Counted from the first letter of the stretch, positions 8,943 to 17,602 are shown. The stretch is DNA of 56,118 bases from Pseudomonas sp. PB106 (GCF_009764645.1 NZ_RWIM01000103.1:1-56118); one strand, 5' to 3'. Translations and numbers: made by a program. Notes: a model not told the origin generated them from the sequence alone.

Positions 8943-8972
8943 ATTGGCGTTCACGCACTCAATATTGGCGTT
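8943..8972. promoter_or_regulatory. Direct repeat ATTGGCGTT in the divergent LysR promoter region
   Basis: Two perfect copies of ATTGGCGTT start at 8943 and 8964, 21 bases apart (two helical turns), between the amidotransferase start (8901) and the LysR start (8980). The position fits an operator controlling both genes. Which protein binds is inference. Confidence 0.5.
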
Positions 8973-8979
8973 TGCCCAA

Positions 8980-9858
8980 GTGATCAATGCAGCGACGCAC
9001 TATCAGCTCGATTACCCGGACCTGGCCCTGATCCTCGCGTTGGTGCGCGGAGGCTCTCTGGCTCGGGCCGCGCAGTTGCTCAAGGTCGACGTGTCGACCG
9101 TGTTCCGCGCCGTGCGCCGGCTCGAAACCGCCCTCGGTCAGCAACTGTTCGAAAAAAGCCGTGCCGGCTACTTGCCGACGACGCTGGCGCAAACGCTGGC
9201 CGAGCAGGCCGAACGCGCTGAACAGGCATTGGAAGCGGCGCGGATTGGCGTGGAGCAGGGCGGCGAAGTGGTCAGCGGCACGGTGCGGCTGACCTGCACC
9301 GATTCGGTGTTGCAAGGTCTGCTGCTGCCGGCAATGGCGCAGTTCATGCCCAACTACCCGGCACTGACCATCGAGTTGAGCACTTCCAACGATTTCGCCA
9401 ACCTCAGTCGTCGCGATGCCGACATCGCTTTACGTCTGACTCGTACACCGCCCGAGCACTTGGTCGGACGGCAACTGGCGAAGATTTCCTACCGGGTGTG
9501 CGCCAGTGCGCGTTATCTACAAAAGGTTGATCCGGCTGATCTGAGCGCACTGACCTGGATCGCCCCGGACGACTTTCTGCCGGATCACCCGACCATCGCC
9601 TGGCGCCGGCAACACTTGCCCGGCGTAACGCCAGGTTATCGCTGCAACAGCATGTTATCGGTCACGGAATTAGTGCGCGCCGGCCTCGGCGTCGCGGCAT
9701 TGCCGGACTTTCTGATTACGGATGGTTTACAAGCCTTGAGCGAACCCTTGCACGGCTACGACACCGCCCTGTGGCTGCTGACTCGCCCGGATTGCCGGGC
9801 GCTGCGTTCGGTGGTGACGTTGTTCGATGAATTGGGGCGGGCGTTGCGCTTGCCGTGA
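8980..9858 (+). CDS. LysR-family transcriptional regulator
   Basis: About 292 residues. The N-terminal winged helix-turn-helix is DLALILALVRGGSLARAAQLLKVDVSTVFRAVRRLETALG, followed by QQLFEKSRAGYLPT and an effector-binding domain to the C-terminus (DADIALRLTRTP, AGLGVAALP). The start is uncertain. The reading frame has no ATG near the N-terminus; GTG at 8980 (or TTG at 8965) gives normal length, and neither has a clear Shine-Dalgarno. It is divergently oriented from the amidotransferase/ABM pair, the usual arrangement for a LysR regulator and its target. Confidence 0.88.
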   Translation: MINAATHYQLDYPDLALILALVRGGSLARAAQLLKVDVSTVFRAVRRLETALGQQLFEKSRAGYLPTTLAQTLAEQAERAEQALEAARIGVEQGGEVVSGTVRLTCTDSVLQGLLLPAMAQFMPNYPALTIELSTSNDFANLSRRDADIALRLTRTPPEHLVGRQLAKISYRVCASARYLQKVDPADLSALTWIAPDDFLPDHPTIAWRRQHLPGVTPGYRCNSMLSVTELVRAGLGVAALPDFLITDGLQALSEPLHGYDTALWLLTRPDCRALRSVVTLFDELGRALRLP

Positions 9859-9883
9859 TCTGCGTTTTGCCGGCGGGCCGCTT

Positions 9884-9906
9884 CGCGGGCAAGCCCGCTC
9901 CCACAG
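9884..9906. repeat. Single REP unit
   Basis: CGGGCAAGCCCGCTCCCACAG is a lone REP copy just past the LysR stop; a degenerate inverted partner (CCTGTGGCAGCGAGCCTGT) follows about 40 bases on. It lies between two convergent genes. Confidence 0.6.
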
Positions 9907-9995
9907 AGATCGAGTCGGCTACACCTTTTGTGTACGACAAATAAACCTGTGGCAGCGAGCCTGTTTGCGAAGGCAACGACGCGGTCGACCTGTGT

Positions 9996-11315
9996 TTAAC
10001 CCGGCGTCCGCTCATTGGCAAACATGCTCACCGCATCCACCGCTTCACTGGCGCCATCACGAATCTGCAGAATCACCGTCCCCGCCTGATTCGCCAACTC
10101 GACCCCTTCCGCAGCGCGCCCTCGGGTGCCTTCCATGCTCTTGATCGCCTGGCGGGTTTCGCTCTGGATCAGGCCGATCATGCTGGAAATTTCCGCCGTC
10201 GAACCGCTGGTGCGCGCCGCCAATTGCCGCACCTCGTCCGCCACCACGGCGAAGCCGCGGCCCTGTTCACCGGCGCGGGCGGCTTCAATGGCCGCGTTTA
10301 GCGCGAGCAGATTGGTCTGATCGGCAATCGCGCGGATGGTGTTGACGATGGCAGTGATCTGTTCGGAGCGTTCGCCAAGCTGTGCGATCAACGTTGAAGA
10401 CTCGGCAATGTCTTCGGCGATGTCGCGCATTTCGCTGGCGGCTTGCTGAATCACCTGGGTGCCTTGTTCGGCGACTTTTCGCGTCGCCACGGAGATGTGA
10501 TAAGCGGCGCTGGCACTGCGCGCATCCTGCTCATGCTGCTCGACACGAGCGGTGACATCCGAGGCGAACTTCACCACTTTGCACAAGCGTCCGGCGGCGT
10601 CATACACCGGGTTGTAGTTGGCTTCCAGCCACACCGTTTGCCCGCGTTTATCCACGCGCTCGAACTGACCTTGGAACAGCTCGCCCTGATTCAAACGCCG
10701 CCAGAAATCTTCATAAGCGCTGCTGTTAACCAAGGCTGGCGTGCAGAACAAACGGTGATGTTTTCCTTTAAGCTCGGCGAGGGTGTAGCCCATCCGCGTC
10801 AGAAAATTCTGATTCGCCGTGAGAATACTGCCGTCGAGGTTGAACTCGATGACTGCCATGGCCCGATCGATGGCCTGCAACTTGGCGTTGGCTTCACTTT
10901 CCTGTTGCACCTTGGCGGTCACGTCCATGGCGTATTTGACCACCTTCACCACGCGGCCCGAGGCATCCTTGATTGGGTTGTAACTGGCTTCAAGCCAGAT
11001 TGGCTGACCCTTACCGTCGACCCGTTCAAACGTCCCGGACTGAAACTGGCCGTTTTTCAGGCGTGACCACAAGTCAGTGTATTGAGCGCTGCGTCCGAAT
11101 TCCGGTGTACAGAAGCGCCGATGGGGCTGGCCGATCGCTTGTTCGGCGGTGTAGCCCATGGTCTTGAGAAAGTTGTCATTGGCGCGCAGCACCACGCCAT
11201 CGAGGTCGAACTCAATCACCGCCATGGAGCGATTGATCGCGTCCAGCAGGCCGTTTTGCTCGGTAATGGTGTGCTGGAGATCGTCGAGGGCGGACTTGTG
11301 GCGATTGAAGAACAT
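9996..11315 (-). CDS. bdlA: Soluble PAS-PAS-MCP chemoreceptor, BdlA-like
   Basis: 439 residues with no transmembrane segment. Two PAS domains in tandem (about 25-120 and 147-245) share the repeated features [10 protein letters not shown] / [18 protein letters not shown] / HRLFCTPAL and the ends [14 protein letters not shown] / [14 protein letters not shown]. The cytoplasmic methyl-accepting domain follows, with tip [20 protein letters not shown]. This is the layout of P. aeruginosa BdlA, which links redox or nutrient cues and c-di-GMP to biofilm dispersal. Orthology is inferred from architecture and length, and other PAS-PAS receptors exist. A GGDEF gene follows on the same strand downstream of a palindrome cluster, consistent with c-di-GMP signalling. 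Confidence 0.82.
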   Translation of the reverse strand: MFFNRHKSALDDLQHTITEQNGLLDAINRSMAVIEFDLDGVVLRANDNFLKTMGYTAEQAIGQPHRRFCTPEFGRSAQYTDLWSRLKNGQFQSGTFERVDGKGQPIWLEASYNPIKDASGRVVKVVKYAMDVTAKVQQESEANAKLQAIDRAMAVIEFNLDGSILTANQNFLTRMGYTLAELKGKHHRLFCTPALVNSSAYEDFWRRLNQGELFQGQFERVDKRGQTVWLEANYNPVYDAAGRLCKVVKFASDVTARVEQHEQDARSASAAYHISVATRKVAEQGTQVIQQAASEMRDIAEDIAESSTLIAQLGERSEQITAIVNTIRAIADQTNLLALNAAIEAARAGEQGRGFAVVADEVRQLAARTSGSTAEISSMIGLIQSETRQAIKSMEGTRGRAAEGVELANQAGTVILQIRDGASEAVDAVSMFANERTPG

Positions 11316-11443
11316 GTTCAGTGCTCGGGCAGTAGGGAAGATCGAGGATTCAGTCCCTGTTCCGGCGCTGACAAACCGAATGTGCGGATGACATTCGGCA
11401 ATGACTGCTCAATACCATCATTCCCTGGGTGGCAGATGGCTAC

Positions 11444-11499
11444 TTATACAAAACTTCAGAAACTTGTACAAGAAAGTAAATATTTGTAATTTTGTATAA
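11444..11499. promoter_or_regulatory. AT-rich cluster of TGTA-type palindromes
   Basis: The arms TTATACAAAA (11444-11453) and TTTTGTATAA (11490-11499) are perfect inverted copies. Between them lies the 10-bp perfect palindrome CTTGTACAAG (11463-11472). All three share a TTGTA core. The cluster lies just past the stop of the GGDEF gene and about 130 bases upstream of the bdlA-like start. It could be an operator array or an AT-rich 3-prime structure. No regulator is known to me for it. Confidence 0.5.
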
Positions 11500-11503
11500 C
11501 TTT

Positions 11504-12571
11504 TCAGGCGCCGGCGTTGTCCGTCGCGGCCCGACCCAAGGCGACACTGATGGTGTTGCGGCCCGTGTGTTTGGCGGTGTAGAGCGCTTTGTCGGCATCG
11601 TCCAGCCAGTCGAGCGCATCCTTGTACGAGGTTTGATACCGCGCCAGACCAATACTCAGGCTCACTCGCAATGCGGGTACCTGCGGATGACGGTATTGCA
11701 GCAATGCTTCGCGCAATTGCTCCATCAAGGCTTCGGCCTTGTTCAGCGGCAACGTCGGCAGGATCACGCAGAACTCGTCACCGCCATAGCGGCCGGCCAA
11801 TTCGTATTGATCAAGTTGATGTTTGAGGTCTGTACTCAATTGCCGCAGCACCTCATCGCCGACGATGTGCCCGAAGCTGTCGTTGATGTCCTTGAAGTGA
11901 TCGATGTCGATCAACGCCAGCGTGGCCGGGGTGTTGTGCTGGCGGCACTGTTGAAACTTCAAGTGCAGCAGGTCTTTCCAGGCGCCGTGGTTGAGCAGGC
12001 CGGTCAGGCTGTCGGTTTGACTCAGCGCACTGAGGGCGCGTTTGTGTTGCGAGAGTTTGATCGCCAGGCGATAGCAGACCATGCCCAAGGCCAATGGATA
12101 CAGGGTGAGCATCGGCAGACAGGCCCAGACTTGAGTCTGCGTCATGGTCAGGCTGAATTTGAAACCGAAGATCGACCAGCCCAGCAGCACGCCGGCGAGT
12201 TGGGCGAGGGCGCCGAACACGAACAATCGGTAGCCACCGGCAGCGACATTGTTCATGGTCATCATCGACAGGATGGTCACGGTGGTGAGTGGATTGAACT
12301 GAAAACACGCCGCCCAGAAACCGCCGCACAGCGAGTCGTATAAGAGGTTGCGGCGTTCCGCCTGATACGGAAAAGCCGAACGCGTCGAGATCTGATAAGC
12401 CAGATGCGGCCATGCAAAGCCGTTGAACAGCAACAGCGCCCACACCCAACCGGGCATGTTCAGCGGATACAACGCGGCGCCGACGCTGAAGAAACCAATC
12501 CCCAGACCGATGGCCCGTGGCAGGTAGATGCGTCGGGCGAATGACAAGCCTTTGCCGCGTTGGTTTTCCAT
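11504..12571 (-). CDS. Membrane diguanylate cyclase (MASE2-like sensor plus GGDEF)
   Basis: 355 residues. The N-terminal half (about 15-175) holds several hydrophobic helices with a MASE2-like pattern (YLPRAIGLGIGFFSVGAALY, NGFAWPHLAYQIS). The C-terminal GGDEF domain starts near SQTDSLTGLLNHGAW and holds the active site RYGGDEFCVILP and IDIDHFKDINDSFGH. It should make c-di-GMP from two GTP. The product-inhibition I-site RxxD that precedes the active site by five residues reads DQYE, so feedback inhibition is probably absent. It lies downstream of the TetR gene on the same strand, with a small palindrome between them. Confidence 0.9.
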   Translation of the reverse strand: MENQRGKGLSFARRIYLPRAIGLGIGFFSVGAALYPLNMPGWVWALLLFNGFAWPHLAYQISTRSAFPYQAERRNLLYDSLCGGFWAACFQFNPLTTVTILSMMTMNNVAAGGYRLFVFGALAQLAGVLLGWSIFGFKFSLTMTQTQVWACLPMLTLYPLALGMVCYRLAIKLSQHKRALSALSQTDSLTGLLNHGAWKDLLHLKFQQCRQHNTPATLALIDIDHFKDINDSFGHIVGDEVLRQLSTDLKHQLDQYELAGRYGGDEFCVILPTLPLNKAEALMEQLREALLQYRHPQVPALRVSLSIGLARYQTSYKDALDWLDDADKALYTAKHTGRNTISVALGRAATDNAGA

Positions 12572-12659
12572 GATGGCCCGCGCGAAAATTCATCCTGAAA
12601 TACTTTGCAGTATTTTTCTCAGGTCGACCGTCCGTCGGTCGATTGTCGGACATTGTCAT

Positions 12660-12677
12660 TTATTCCAACGGGAATAA
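12660..12677. promoter_or_regulatory. Palindrome TTATTCC-AACG-GGAATAA
   Basis: Perfect 7-bp inverted arms around a 4-base centre, 89 bases upstream of the diguanylate cyclase start and past the TetR stop. No T-run follows on either strand, so an operator is more likely than a terminator. Confidence 0.4.
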
Positions 12678-12729
12678 TCAGTGTCCTTCCGAGCCATTTA
12701 ATCGATGATTCGCGCAGCAGAGAGGCGTT

Positions 12730-13338
12730 TTAGAGCTGGTAGTGGGCCAGAAACATCTCCAGCGCCGATTCGGCCACGGTGTTCTGCATTTCGGTATCCA
12801 AAGCGGCGCGGCCCATCGACATCTGCGGCCAGAAACCAAAGGTCTTGAGCAGTCCCTGCACCTGGTGTGCGGCGAATTCCGGATCAACCGGTTTCAGTCG
12901 ACTGTCGGCCTGCGCGGCGCGAATCCACACGGTCAGGCCTTCTTCGCGCTCGCCCATACGCTCGACCATGTTTTGCGCGCGCTCAGGCGAATGAATGGTC
13001 GCGGCAATTGCCACCCGCGCCAGGGTCAGGAAGTTTTCGTCGGCCATCATCTGCACCTTGGCCTGAAGCATTTGCCGCAACTGCTCGCGCAAGGGTTGTT
13101 CCCGGTTGTAGATGACCGCCGGCTCGGCGCTGATCCGCGTCCACAATTGGTTGAGAATTTCGGCGAACAACTCTTCCTTGCTGGGAAAATGGTTGTACAC
13201 CGTACGCTTCGACACACCGGCCGTCGCGGCGATCTTGTCCATGCTGGTGATCTCGAATCCGTTGGCACGAAACTCGGCAATCGCCGCCTGGATGATGGCT
13301 TCGCGTTTTCGGTCGGTGAGTCGCTGTGGAGCTGTCAT
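12730..13338 (-). CDS. TetR/AcrR-family transcriptional regulator
   Basis: 202 residues from ATG 13338 (MTAPQRLTDRKRE). The N-terminal DNA-binding domain is clear: REAIIQAAIAEFRANGFEITSMDKIAATAGVSKRTVYNHFPSKEELFAEIL. The remaining helical domain matches the C-terminal type common in Pseudomonas TetR proteins (ERMGEREEGLTVWIRAAQADSRL). It is divergent from the MBL-fold hydrolase gene, and repeated TTACACT/AGTGTAA motifs lie between them, so it probably represses itself and that gene. Ligand unknown. Confidence 0.9.
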   Translation of the reverse strand: MTAPQRLTDRKREAIIQAAIAEFRANGFEITSMDKIAATAGVSKRTVYNHFPSKEELFAEILNQLWTRISAEPAVIYNREQPLREQLRQMLQAKVQMMADENFLTLARVAIAATIHSPERAQNMVERMGEREEGLTVWIRAAQADSRLKPVDPEFAAHQVQGLLKTFGFWPQMSMGRAALDTEMQNTVAESALEMFLAHYQL

Positions 13339-13366
13339 AAATACGCTTCGGCAGGGAAAGGGTGAA

Positions 13367-13433
13367 ATTACACTTGGCAGTTTACTTGTCATCCGCTTTG
13401 ATGCAACCTAGAAACTACACCGCCCAGTGTAAT
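13367..13433. promoter_or_regulatory. TetR-type operator motifs (TTACACT / AGTGTAA)
   Basis: ATTACACTTGG (13367-13377) and ACTACACCGCCCAGTGTAAT (13414-13433) contain inverted copies of the same heptamer; the second is itself an imperfect 20-bp palindrome. Both lie just upstream of the TetR start and between it and the divergent hydrolase gene. Binding by the adjacent TetR protein is inference. Confidence 0.5.
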
Positions 13434-13552
13434 GTTGCGTTAATCCTCACAACCTAAAAAACAGAAGTTCGGCCTGTGCGTGCAGCTTTGGCCATTTATC
13501 GTCCCACCTTGGAAAGCCGTGAATTCCCCGGTTTTCCTGGAGTCATTCAGTC

Positions 13553-14629
13553 ATGGCCAATCCAGTCTCTCCCCCGGATAACACTTCCACGCCTGAAGCC
13601 TCTCGACAGGATCAAGGGCTGTTCCGCAATCACGCGCCGGTGCAACGCGAAGGCCTGCGCAAAATGCTGCGGATCATGTGGAACATGATTTTCCACAAAC
13701 CGCGCAATACCCGGCCGACGGCGGCAATCCCGGTGCAACCGCTGACTCGTGAAGACCTGCTGGCGGCGCCAAACTTCAGCGTCTATCGCCTCGGTCACTC
13801 GACGCTGCTGCTCAAGTTGCGCGACAAATTCTTCATCACCGACCCGGTTTTCGCTGAGCGTGCTTCGCCGGTGCAATGGGCCGGGCCGAAACGCTTCCAC
13901 CCGCCACCGATCAGCATCGATCAGTTGCCGCCAATTGAAGCGGTGATCCTCTCGCACAACCACTACGACCATCTCGATTACGCGGCTGTGCTCAAACTCG
14001 CGGCCAAGACCACGTACTTCCTGACCCCGCTGGGCGTCGGCGACACCCTGATCAAATGGGGCATCGACGCCAGCAAAGTCCGCCAGTACGACTGGTGGCA
14101 GGGCACTGAAATCGCCGGCATCCGTTTCATCGCTACACCGTCGCAACACTTTTCCGGTCGTGGCTTGTTCGACGGTAACAGCACGTTGTGGGCGTCGTGG
14201 GTGATGATCGACGGCGACAGCCGAATCTTCTTCAGCGGCGACAGCGGCTATTTCGACGGCTTTAAACGCATCGGCGAACAGTACGGCCCGTTTGACCTGA
14301 CCCTGATGGAAACCGGTGCCTACAACGTCGAATGGCCGCACGTGCACATGCAACCGGAAGAAACCTTGCAAGCGCACATCGACCTCAAGGGGCGCTGGCT
14401 CTTCCCGATCCACAACGGCACATTCGACCTGTCGATGCATGCCTGGCATGAACCTTTCGACCGTATTCTGGCGCTGGCGTGGGAGCGCAGTGTTTCCATT
14501 ACCACGCCGCAGATGGGCGAGGCGTTTAATCTGTTACAACCACAACGTGGACAGGCGTGGTGGCTGAATTTGGAACATGACGTGTCGGAAAAATCCTCTG
14601 CTGCTTGTAGCGGCTACAAGTCAGGATGA
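13553..14629 (+). CDS. MBL-fold metallohydrolase (NAPE-PLD/UlaG-like)
   Basis: 358 residues. The zinc-binding motif HNHYDHLD sits in VILSHNHYDHLDYAAVL. Other metal ligands are plausible in TPSQHFSGRG, FFSGDSGYFDGFKRIGEQYGPFDLTLMETGAYN and FPIHNGTFDLS. The overall pattern, with YRLGHSTLLLKLRDKFFITDPVF before the motif, resembles NAPE-phospholipase D-like and UlaG-like hydrolases. A basic N-terminal stretch precedes it; there is no signal peptide. TGGAGTCA lies upstream of the ATG. It is divergent from the TetR gene and probably controlled by it. The substrate may be a phosphodiester or lipid but cannot be read from the sequence. Confidence 0.88.
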   Translation: MANPVSPPDNTSTPEASRQDQGLFRNHAPVQREGLRKMLRIMWNMIFHKPRNTRPTAAIPVQPLTREDLLAAPNFSVYRLGHSTLLLKLRDKFFITDPVFAERASPVQWAGPKRFHPPPISIDQLPPIEAVILSHNHYDHLDYAAVLKLAAKTTYFLTPLGVGDTLIKWGIDASKVRQYDWWQGTEIAGIRFIATPSQHFSGRGLFDGNSTLWASWVMIDGDSRIFFSGDSGYFDGFKRIGEQYGPFDLTLMETGAYNVEWPHVHMQPEETLQAHIDLKGRWLFPIHNGTFDLSMHAWHEPFDRILALAWERSVSITTPQMGEAFNLLQPQRGQAWWLNLEHDVSEKSSAACSGYKSG

Positions 14630-14691
14630 CTTTTCCTACCGCTTGAGGATCATGTGGCTGACAGCTCTTTCCTTCGTTCTCGGTAGGCTTG

Positions 14692-14718
14692 GTCGCGAGT
14701 GAACGACTCACTCGTGAC
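14692..14718. promoter_or_regulatory. Imperfect 11-bp inverted repeat upstream of the amidase gene
   Basis: GTCGCGAGTGA and TCACTCGTGAC are inverted with one mismatch and a 5-base centre. The element ends 23 bases before the amidase ATG, so it may be an operator or a leader hairpin. Confidence 0.4.
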
Positions 14719-14741
14719 TAGCCTAAACAAGGACGATAAAC

Positions 14742-16250
14742 ATGAAGTACTGCTTTAAACGCCAGGCGAATTTGCTCGCCCGAGCCATGGTGATTTCTCT
14801 GTTGGCGCCAAACATTGCTTTCGCAACCAATGCGCTTGAATACGCCAGCGCCGATGAACTCGGCAAGATGATGAGCCGTAACGAACTGAGCGCTGTCTCG
14901 CTGGTGGAGCATTTGTCGGCTCGCATTGCGACGCTGGACAAGCAAGGGCCGTCTCTTAACGCCATCATCGAACTGAATCCTGACGCGATCGAAATCGCTG
15001 CGGTTCTGGACAAGGAGCGTGTCTCAGGGCAGATCCGTGGTCCGTTGCACGGCATTCCTGTCTTGCTCAAGGACAACATCGATACGGCTGACAAAATGCA
15101 AACCAGTGCAGGCTCTCTGGCCATGGTCGGTCAACCTGCAGCCAACGATGCGTTTATCGTTAAACAACTGCGCGAAGCCGGTGCAATCGTGTTGGGTAAA
15201 ACCAACATGAGCGAATGGGCCAATGTGCGTGACATGACGTTGCCGCACGGCTGGAGTGGCCGCGGCGGGCAAAGTAAAAACCCTCATGTGCTGAGCGCCG
15301 GAGTCTGTGGTTCCAGCGCGGGATCGGCGGTTGCTGTGGCAGCGGGTTTTGCTCCACTCACGATCGGAACCGAAACCAACGGCTCGATCACCTGTCCGGC
15401 AACAGCCAACGGTGTGGTAGGCGTTAAACCGACACTGGGATTGTTTAGCCGCTCGGGAATCGTGCCGATCACTCGCCTGCAGGATACGCCAGGTACCCTG
15501 ACCCGCACGGTGATGGACGCCGCGCTGATGTTCAACGCCCTCCAAGGGGCCGATGCTGCCGATGCGGCCACCTCTGACGCTCCACACGGTATCGATTACA
15601 CCGGTTTGCTTGCCAAGGACGCCTTGAACGGCAAGCGCATTGGTTACCCAATCGCCTATGCGGGAACCAATGGCGTGCCGTTGACGCACAGCGGTGAATT
15701 CCTGAAGGCAATGATCACCCTGCAAGAGCAGGGCGCGACCCTGGTTCCGTTGACGATTCGCATGCCCGACATGGACGGTTACTTCGACGCACTGATGAGC
15801 GGCGTGAAGCATGAACTGCCGCAATACCTCGTCAGCCGCACTGGCGTGGCCGTTGAGTCGTTGCAGGCGTTGATTGACTTCAACCGGACTAATCCCGGCC
15901 ACGAAGGCTACGGCCAGACGATGCTCGAAGCCATACAGGCTTCGACCACCACCGCGCAGGAAGCGGCCGCAATCATCGAAACCCTCCGGGCGAGTTTCCA
16001 AGAGGCCATCGACGAGCAACCGCGTGAATACAATCTCGATGCGCTGGTTTCCGAGGACGACGGCTATTCGCAATTTTCTGCCGCCGTCGCGGGCTATCCG
16101 GCGATCACCCTGCCATCAGGCATGAAGGATGACGGCATGCCGACCTCGGTGTTCTTTTTCGGCACGCGCTGGAGCGAACCGCAATTGCTGGCGATGGCTT
16201 ACAGCTATGAACAAGAGTCGGCCGAGCTCAAGCACCCTGCATTCAAGTAA
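14742..16250 (+). CDS. Exported amidase of the amidase-signature family
   Basis: 502 residues with a probable signal peptide (LLARAMVISLLAPNIAFA). The amidase-signature Ser-Ser-Lys triad is readable: Lys in GIPVLLKDNID, the cis-Ser in CGSSAGSAVAVAAGFAP, and the nucleophile Ser in ETNGSITCPATANGVVGVKPT. The end matches typical members (FFGTRWSEPQLLAMAYSYEQ). Such enzymes hydrolyse carboxamides or amino-acid amides. The signal peptide indicates periplasmic or secreted action, so GatA is excluded. AAGGACGATAAAC precedes the ATG. It stands alone. Confidence 0.92.
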   Translation: MKYCFKRQANLLARAMVISLLAPNIAFATNALEYASADELGKMMSRNELSAVSLVEHLSARIATLDKQGPSLNAIIELNPDAIEIAAVLDKERVSGQIRGPLHGIPVLLKDNIDTADKMQTSAGSLAMVGQPAANDAFIVKQLREAGAIVLGKTNMSEWANVRDMTLPHGWSGRGGQSKNPHVLSAGVCGSSAGSAVAVAAGFAPLTIGTETNGSITCPATANGVVGVKPTLGLFSRSGIVPITRLQDTPGTLTRTVMDAALMFNALQGADAADAATSDAPHGIDYTGLLAKDALNGKRIGYPIAYAGTNGVPLTHSGEFLKAMITLQEQGATLVPLTIRMPDMDGYFDALMSGVKHELPQYLVSRTGVAVESLQALIDFNRTNPGHEGYGQTMLEAIQASTTTAQEAAAIIETLRASFQEAIDEQPREYNLDALVSEDDGYSQFSAAVAGYPAITLPSGMKDDGMPTSVFFFGTRWSEPQLLAMAYSYEQESAELKHPAFK

Positions 16251-16311
16251 CGCTACTCACACAGAACGGCATCGCTCCCCAACGCGATGACGTTCTGGTA
16301 AATGAGATGAC

Positions 16312-16629
16312 TCAATCAGCCATCGCAAAATCCCCACGCCCCACCGATTCCGCCGTCGCACCCTGCACACTCGCACTGCGCCCCGGTGCAAATCCCGGAA
16401 AGAACACCAACCCCTGCGCCTCAAATCGATAAGCCAGCGCCAACCGCGCCGCATCTGCCACGTCGTGCTGCGCCTCGAACCGTTGAATGTCTTCAACCGG
16501 AACTTCGGCCTCCCGCGACAGCTGTTCCACGCTCCAGCCCAGCATCGCTCGGGCCTGGACACAATGCGTCGGGGTGAACTGGAAGAGGGCAATGCGTTCG
16601 AGGATGTGGTTCATCGCAAGAGAGGCCAT
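16312..16629 (-). CDS. Small helix-turn-helix (XRE-like) protein
   Basis: 105 residues from ATG 16629, chosen because GGAG lies 9 bases upstream; an ATG five codons later lacks a ribosome site. A helix-turn-helix of XRE/Cro type is visible in CVQARAMLGWSVEQLSREAEVPVEDIQRFEAQ. A short tail (GLVFFPGFAPGRSASVQ) is typical of Pseudomonas XRE-like regulators. A LexA-type box lies 39 bases upstream. The target is unknown, and the adjacent AraC gene is on the same strand but has its own promoter region. Confidence 0.75.
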   Translation of the reverse strand: MASLAMNHILERIALFQFTPTHCVQARAMLGWSVEQLSREAEVPVEDIQRFEAQHDVADAARLALAYRFEAQGLVFFPGFAPGRSASVQGATAESVGRGDFAMAD

Positions 16630-16667
16630 GGTGTGCTCCGGGCTCAAGAGTGCTGATTGAAAATGTA

Positions 16668-16683
16668 CTGTGTTTTTGTACAG
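16668..16683. promoter_or_regulatory. LexA-type SOS box
   Basis: CTGTGTTTTTGTACAG has the exact CTGT-N8-ACAG layout of gammaproteobacterial LexA sites. It lies 39 bases upstream of the HTH gene start. A direct TGTAC repeat in the same place would also suit a Cro-type self-operator, so LexA binding is not certain. Confidence 0.5.
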
Positions 16684-16722
16684 TTGTTTTCGGCCGGGAT
16701 CAAACGCAATTTTCGATTTCCC

Positions 16723-17490
16723 CTAGGTCGACGCCTGCAACCAGACGGACGGTGCCTGACCCAGCACTCGCCGAAACATCGTCGAGAACGCTGCCGGGCT
16801 CTCGTAACCAAAGTCCAGAGCGATCCGCGTCACCGCATCGCCCGCCGCCAGCCTGGCCAGCGCGAGCACCACACAGGCACGCTGGCGCCACTGGCTGAAA
16901 CTCAGCCCGGTCTGTTGGCGGAACAGCCGATTGAAGGTACGCAAGCTTACGTGCAACTGATCCGCCCACTGTTGCGGCGTTTGATGTGCATTGGGTTGAT
17001 GCAGAAAGTTCTGACACAGCGCGAGCAGTTTTCCGTCAGCCGGCAACGGAATGTGCAAGGGCAGGGGCGCACTGCGGGAGAGTTCATGCAAGAGCAAATC
17101 GATCAACACGCCATCGCGACCCGCCTCGTCGTAGAGCAACGGCAACTCCACCGCTTCCATCAACAACTGCCTCAGCAACGGCGACACACTGATCACTTGG
17201 CAATGCCCACCCAGGTCCACCGCTCCCGGTTCGATGTACACGCTGCGCGTGCTGACCCCGAGCATCAACACCTCATGCGCCACCCCCGGCGGAATCCACA
17301 CCGCTCGCTGCGGCGGCACCACCCAGTTGCCGTCATGAGTGCTGACCTGCATCACTCCGGTCGCGCCGTATAACAATTGCGCCCGACGATGTGTATGAAA
17401 CGGCAACAGATGTCCGTGGGAATAATCCGTCCCAATCGCTACTACCTTGCGCGGTGTGTCATCCAACAGATTGATCGAAACATTGCGCAT
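16723..17490 (-). CDS. AraC-family transcriptional regulator
   Basis: 255 residues from ATG 17490 (MRNVSINLLDD). The N-terminal cupin-type sensor domain shows YSHGHLLPFHTHRRAQLLYG and the metal-site-like PPGVAHEVLM. The C-terminal double helix-turn-helix shows TPQQWADQLHVSLRTFNRLFRQQTG and AVTRIALDFGYESPAAFSTMFRRVLG. This cupin/AraC type often controls an adjacent divergent transporter. Here that is the TauE/SafE-family exporter, whose start is 112 bases away. Effector unknown. Confidence 0.92.
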   Translation of the reverse strand: MRNVSINLLDDTPRKVVAIGTDYSHGHLLPFHTHRRAQLLYGATGVMQVSTHDGNWVVPPQRAVWIPPGVAHEVLMLGVSTRSVYIEPGAVDLGGHCQVISVSPLLRQLLMEAVELPLLYDEAGRDGVLIDLLLHELSRSAPLPLHIPLPADGKLLALCQNFLHQPNAHQTPQQWADQLHVSLRTFNRLFRQQTGLSFSQWRQRACVVLALARLAAGDAVTRIALDFGYESPAAFSTMFRRVLGQAPSVWLQAST

Positions 17491-17602
17491 CGAGCGATTC
17501 CCAAGGGTTGGCGTAAACGCAAATATTATTGGCTGACTTGCTGAAGCAGGCCAAGCCATGCCGCTCTATCTTCGCTCGCTTCCCACCTGCGGACGACTCG
17601 AA

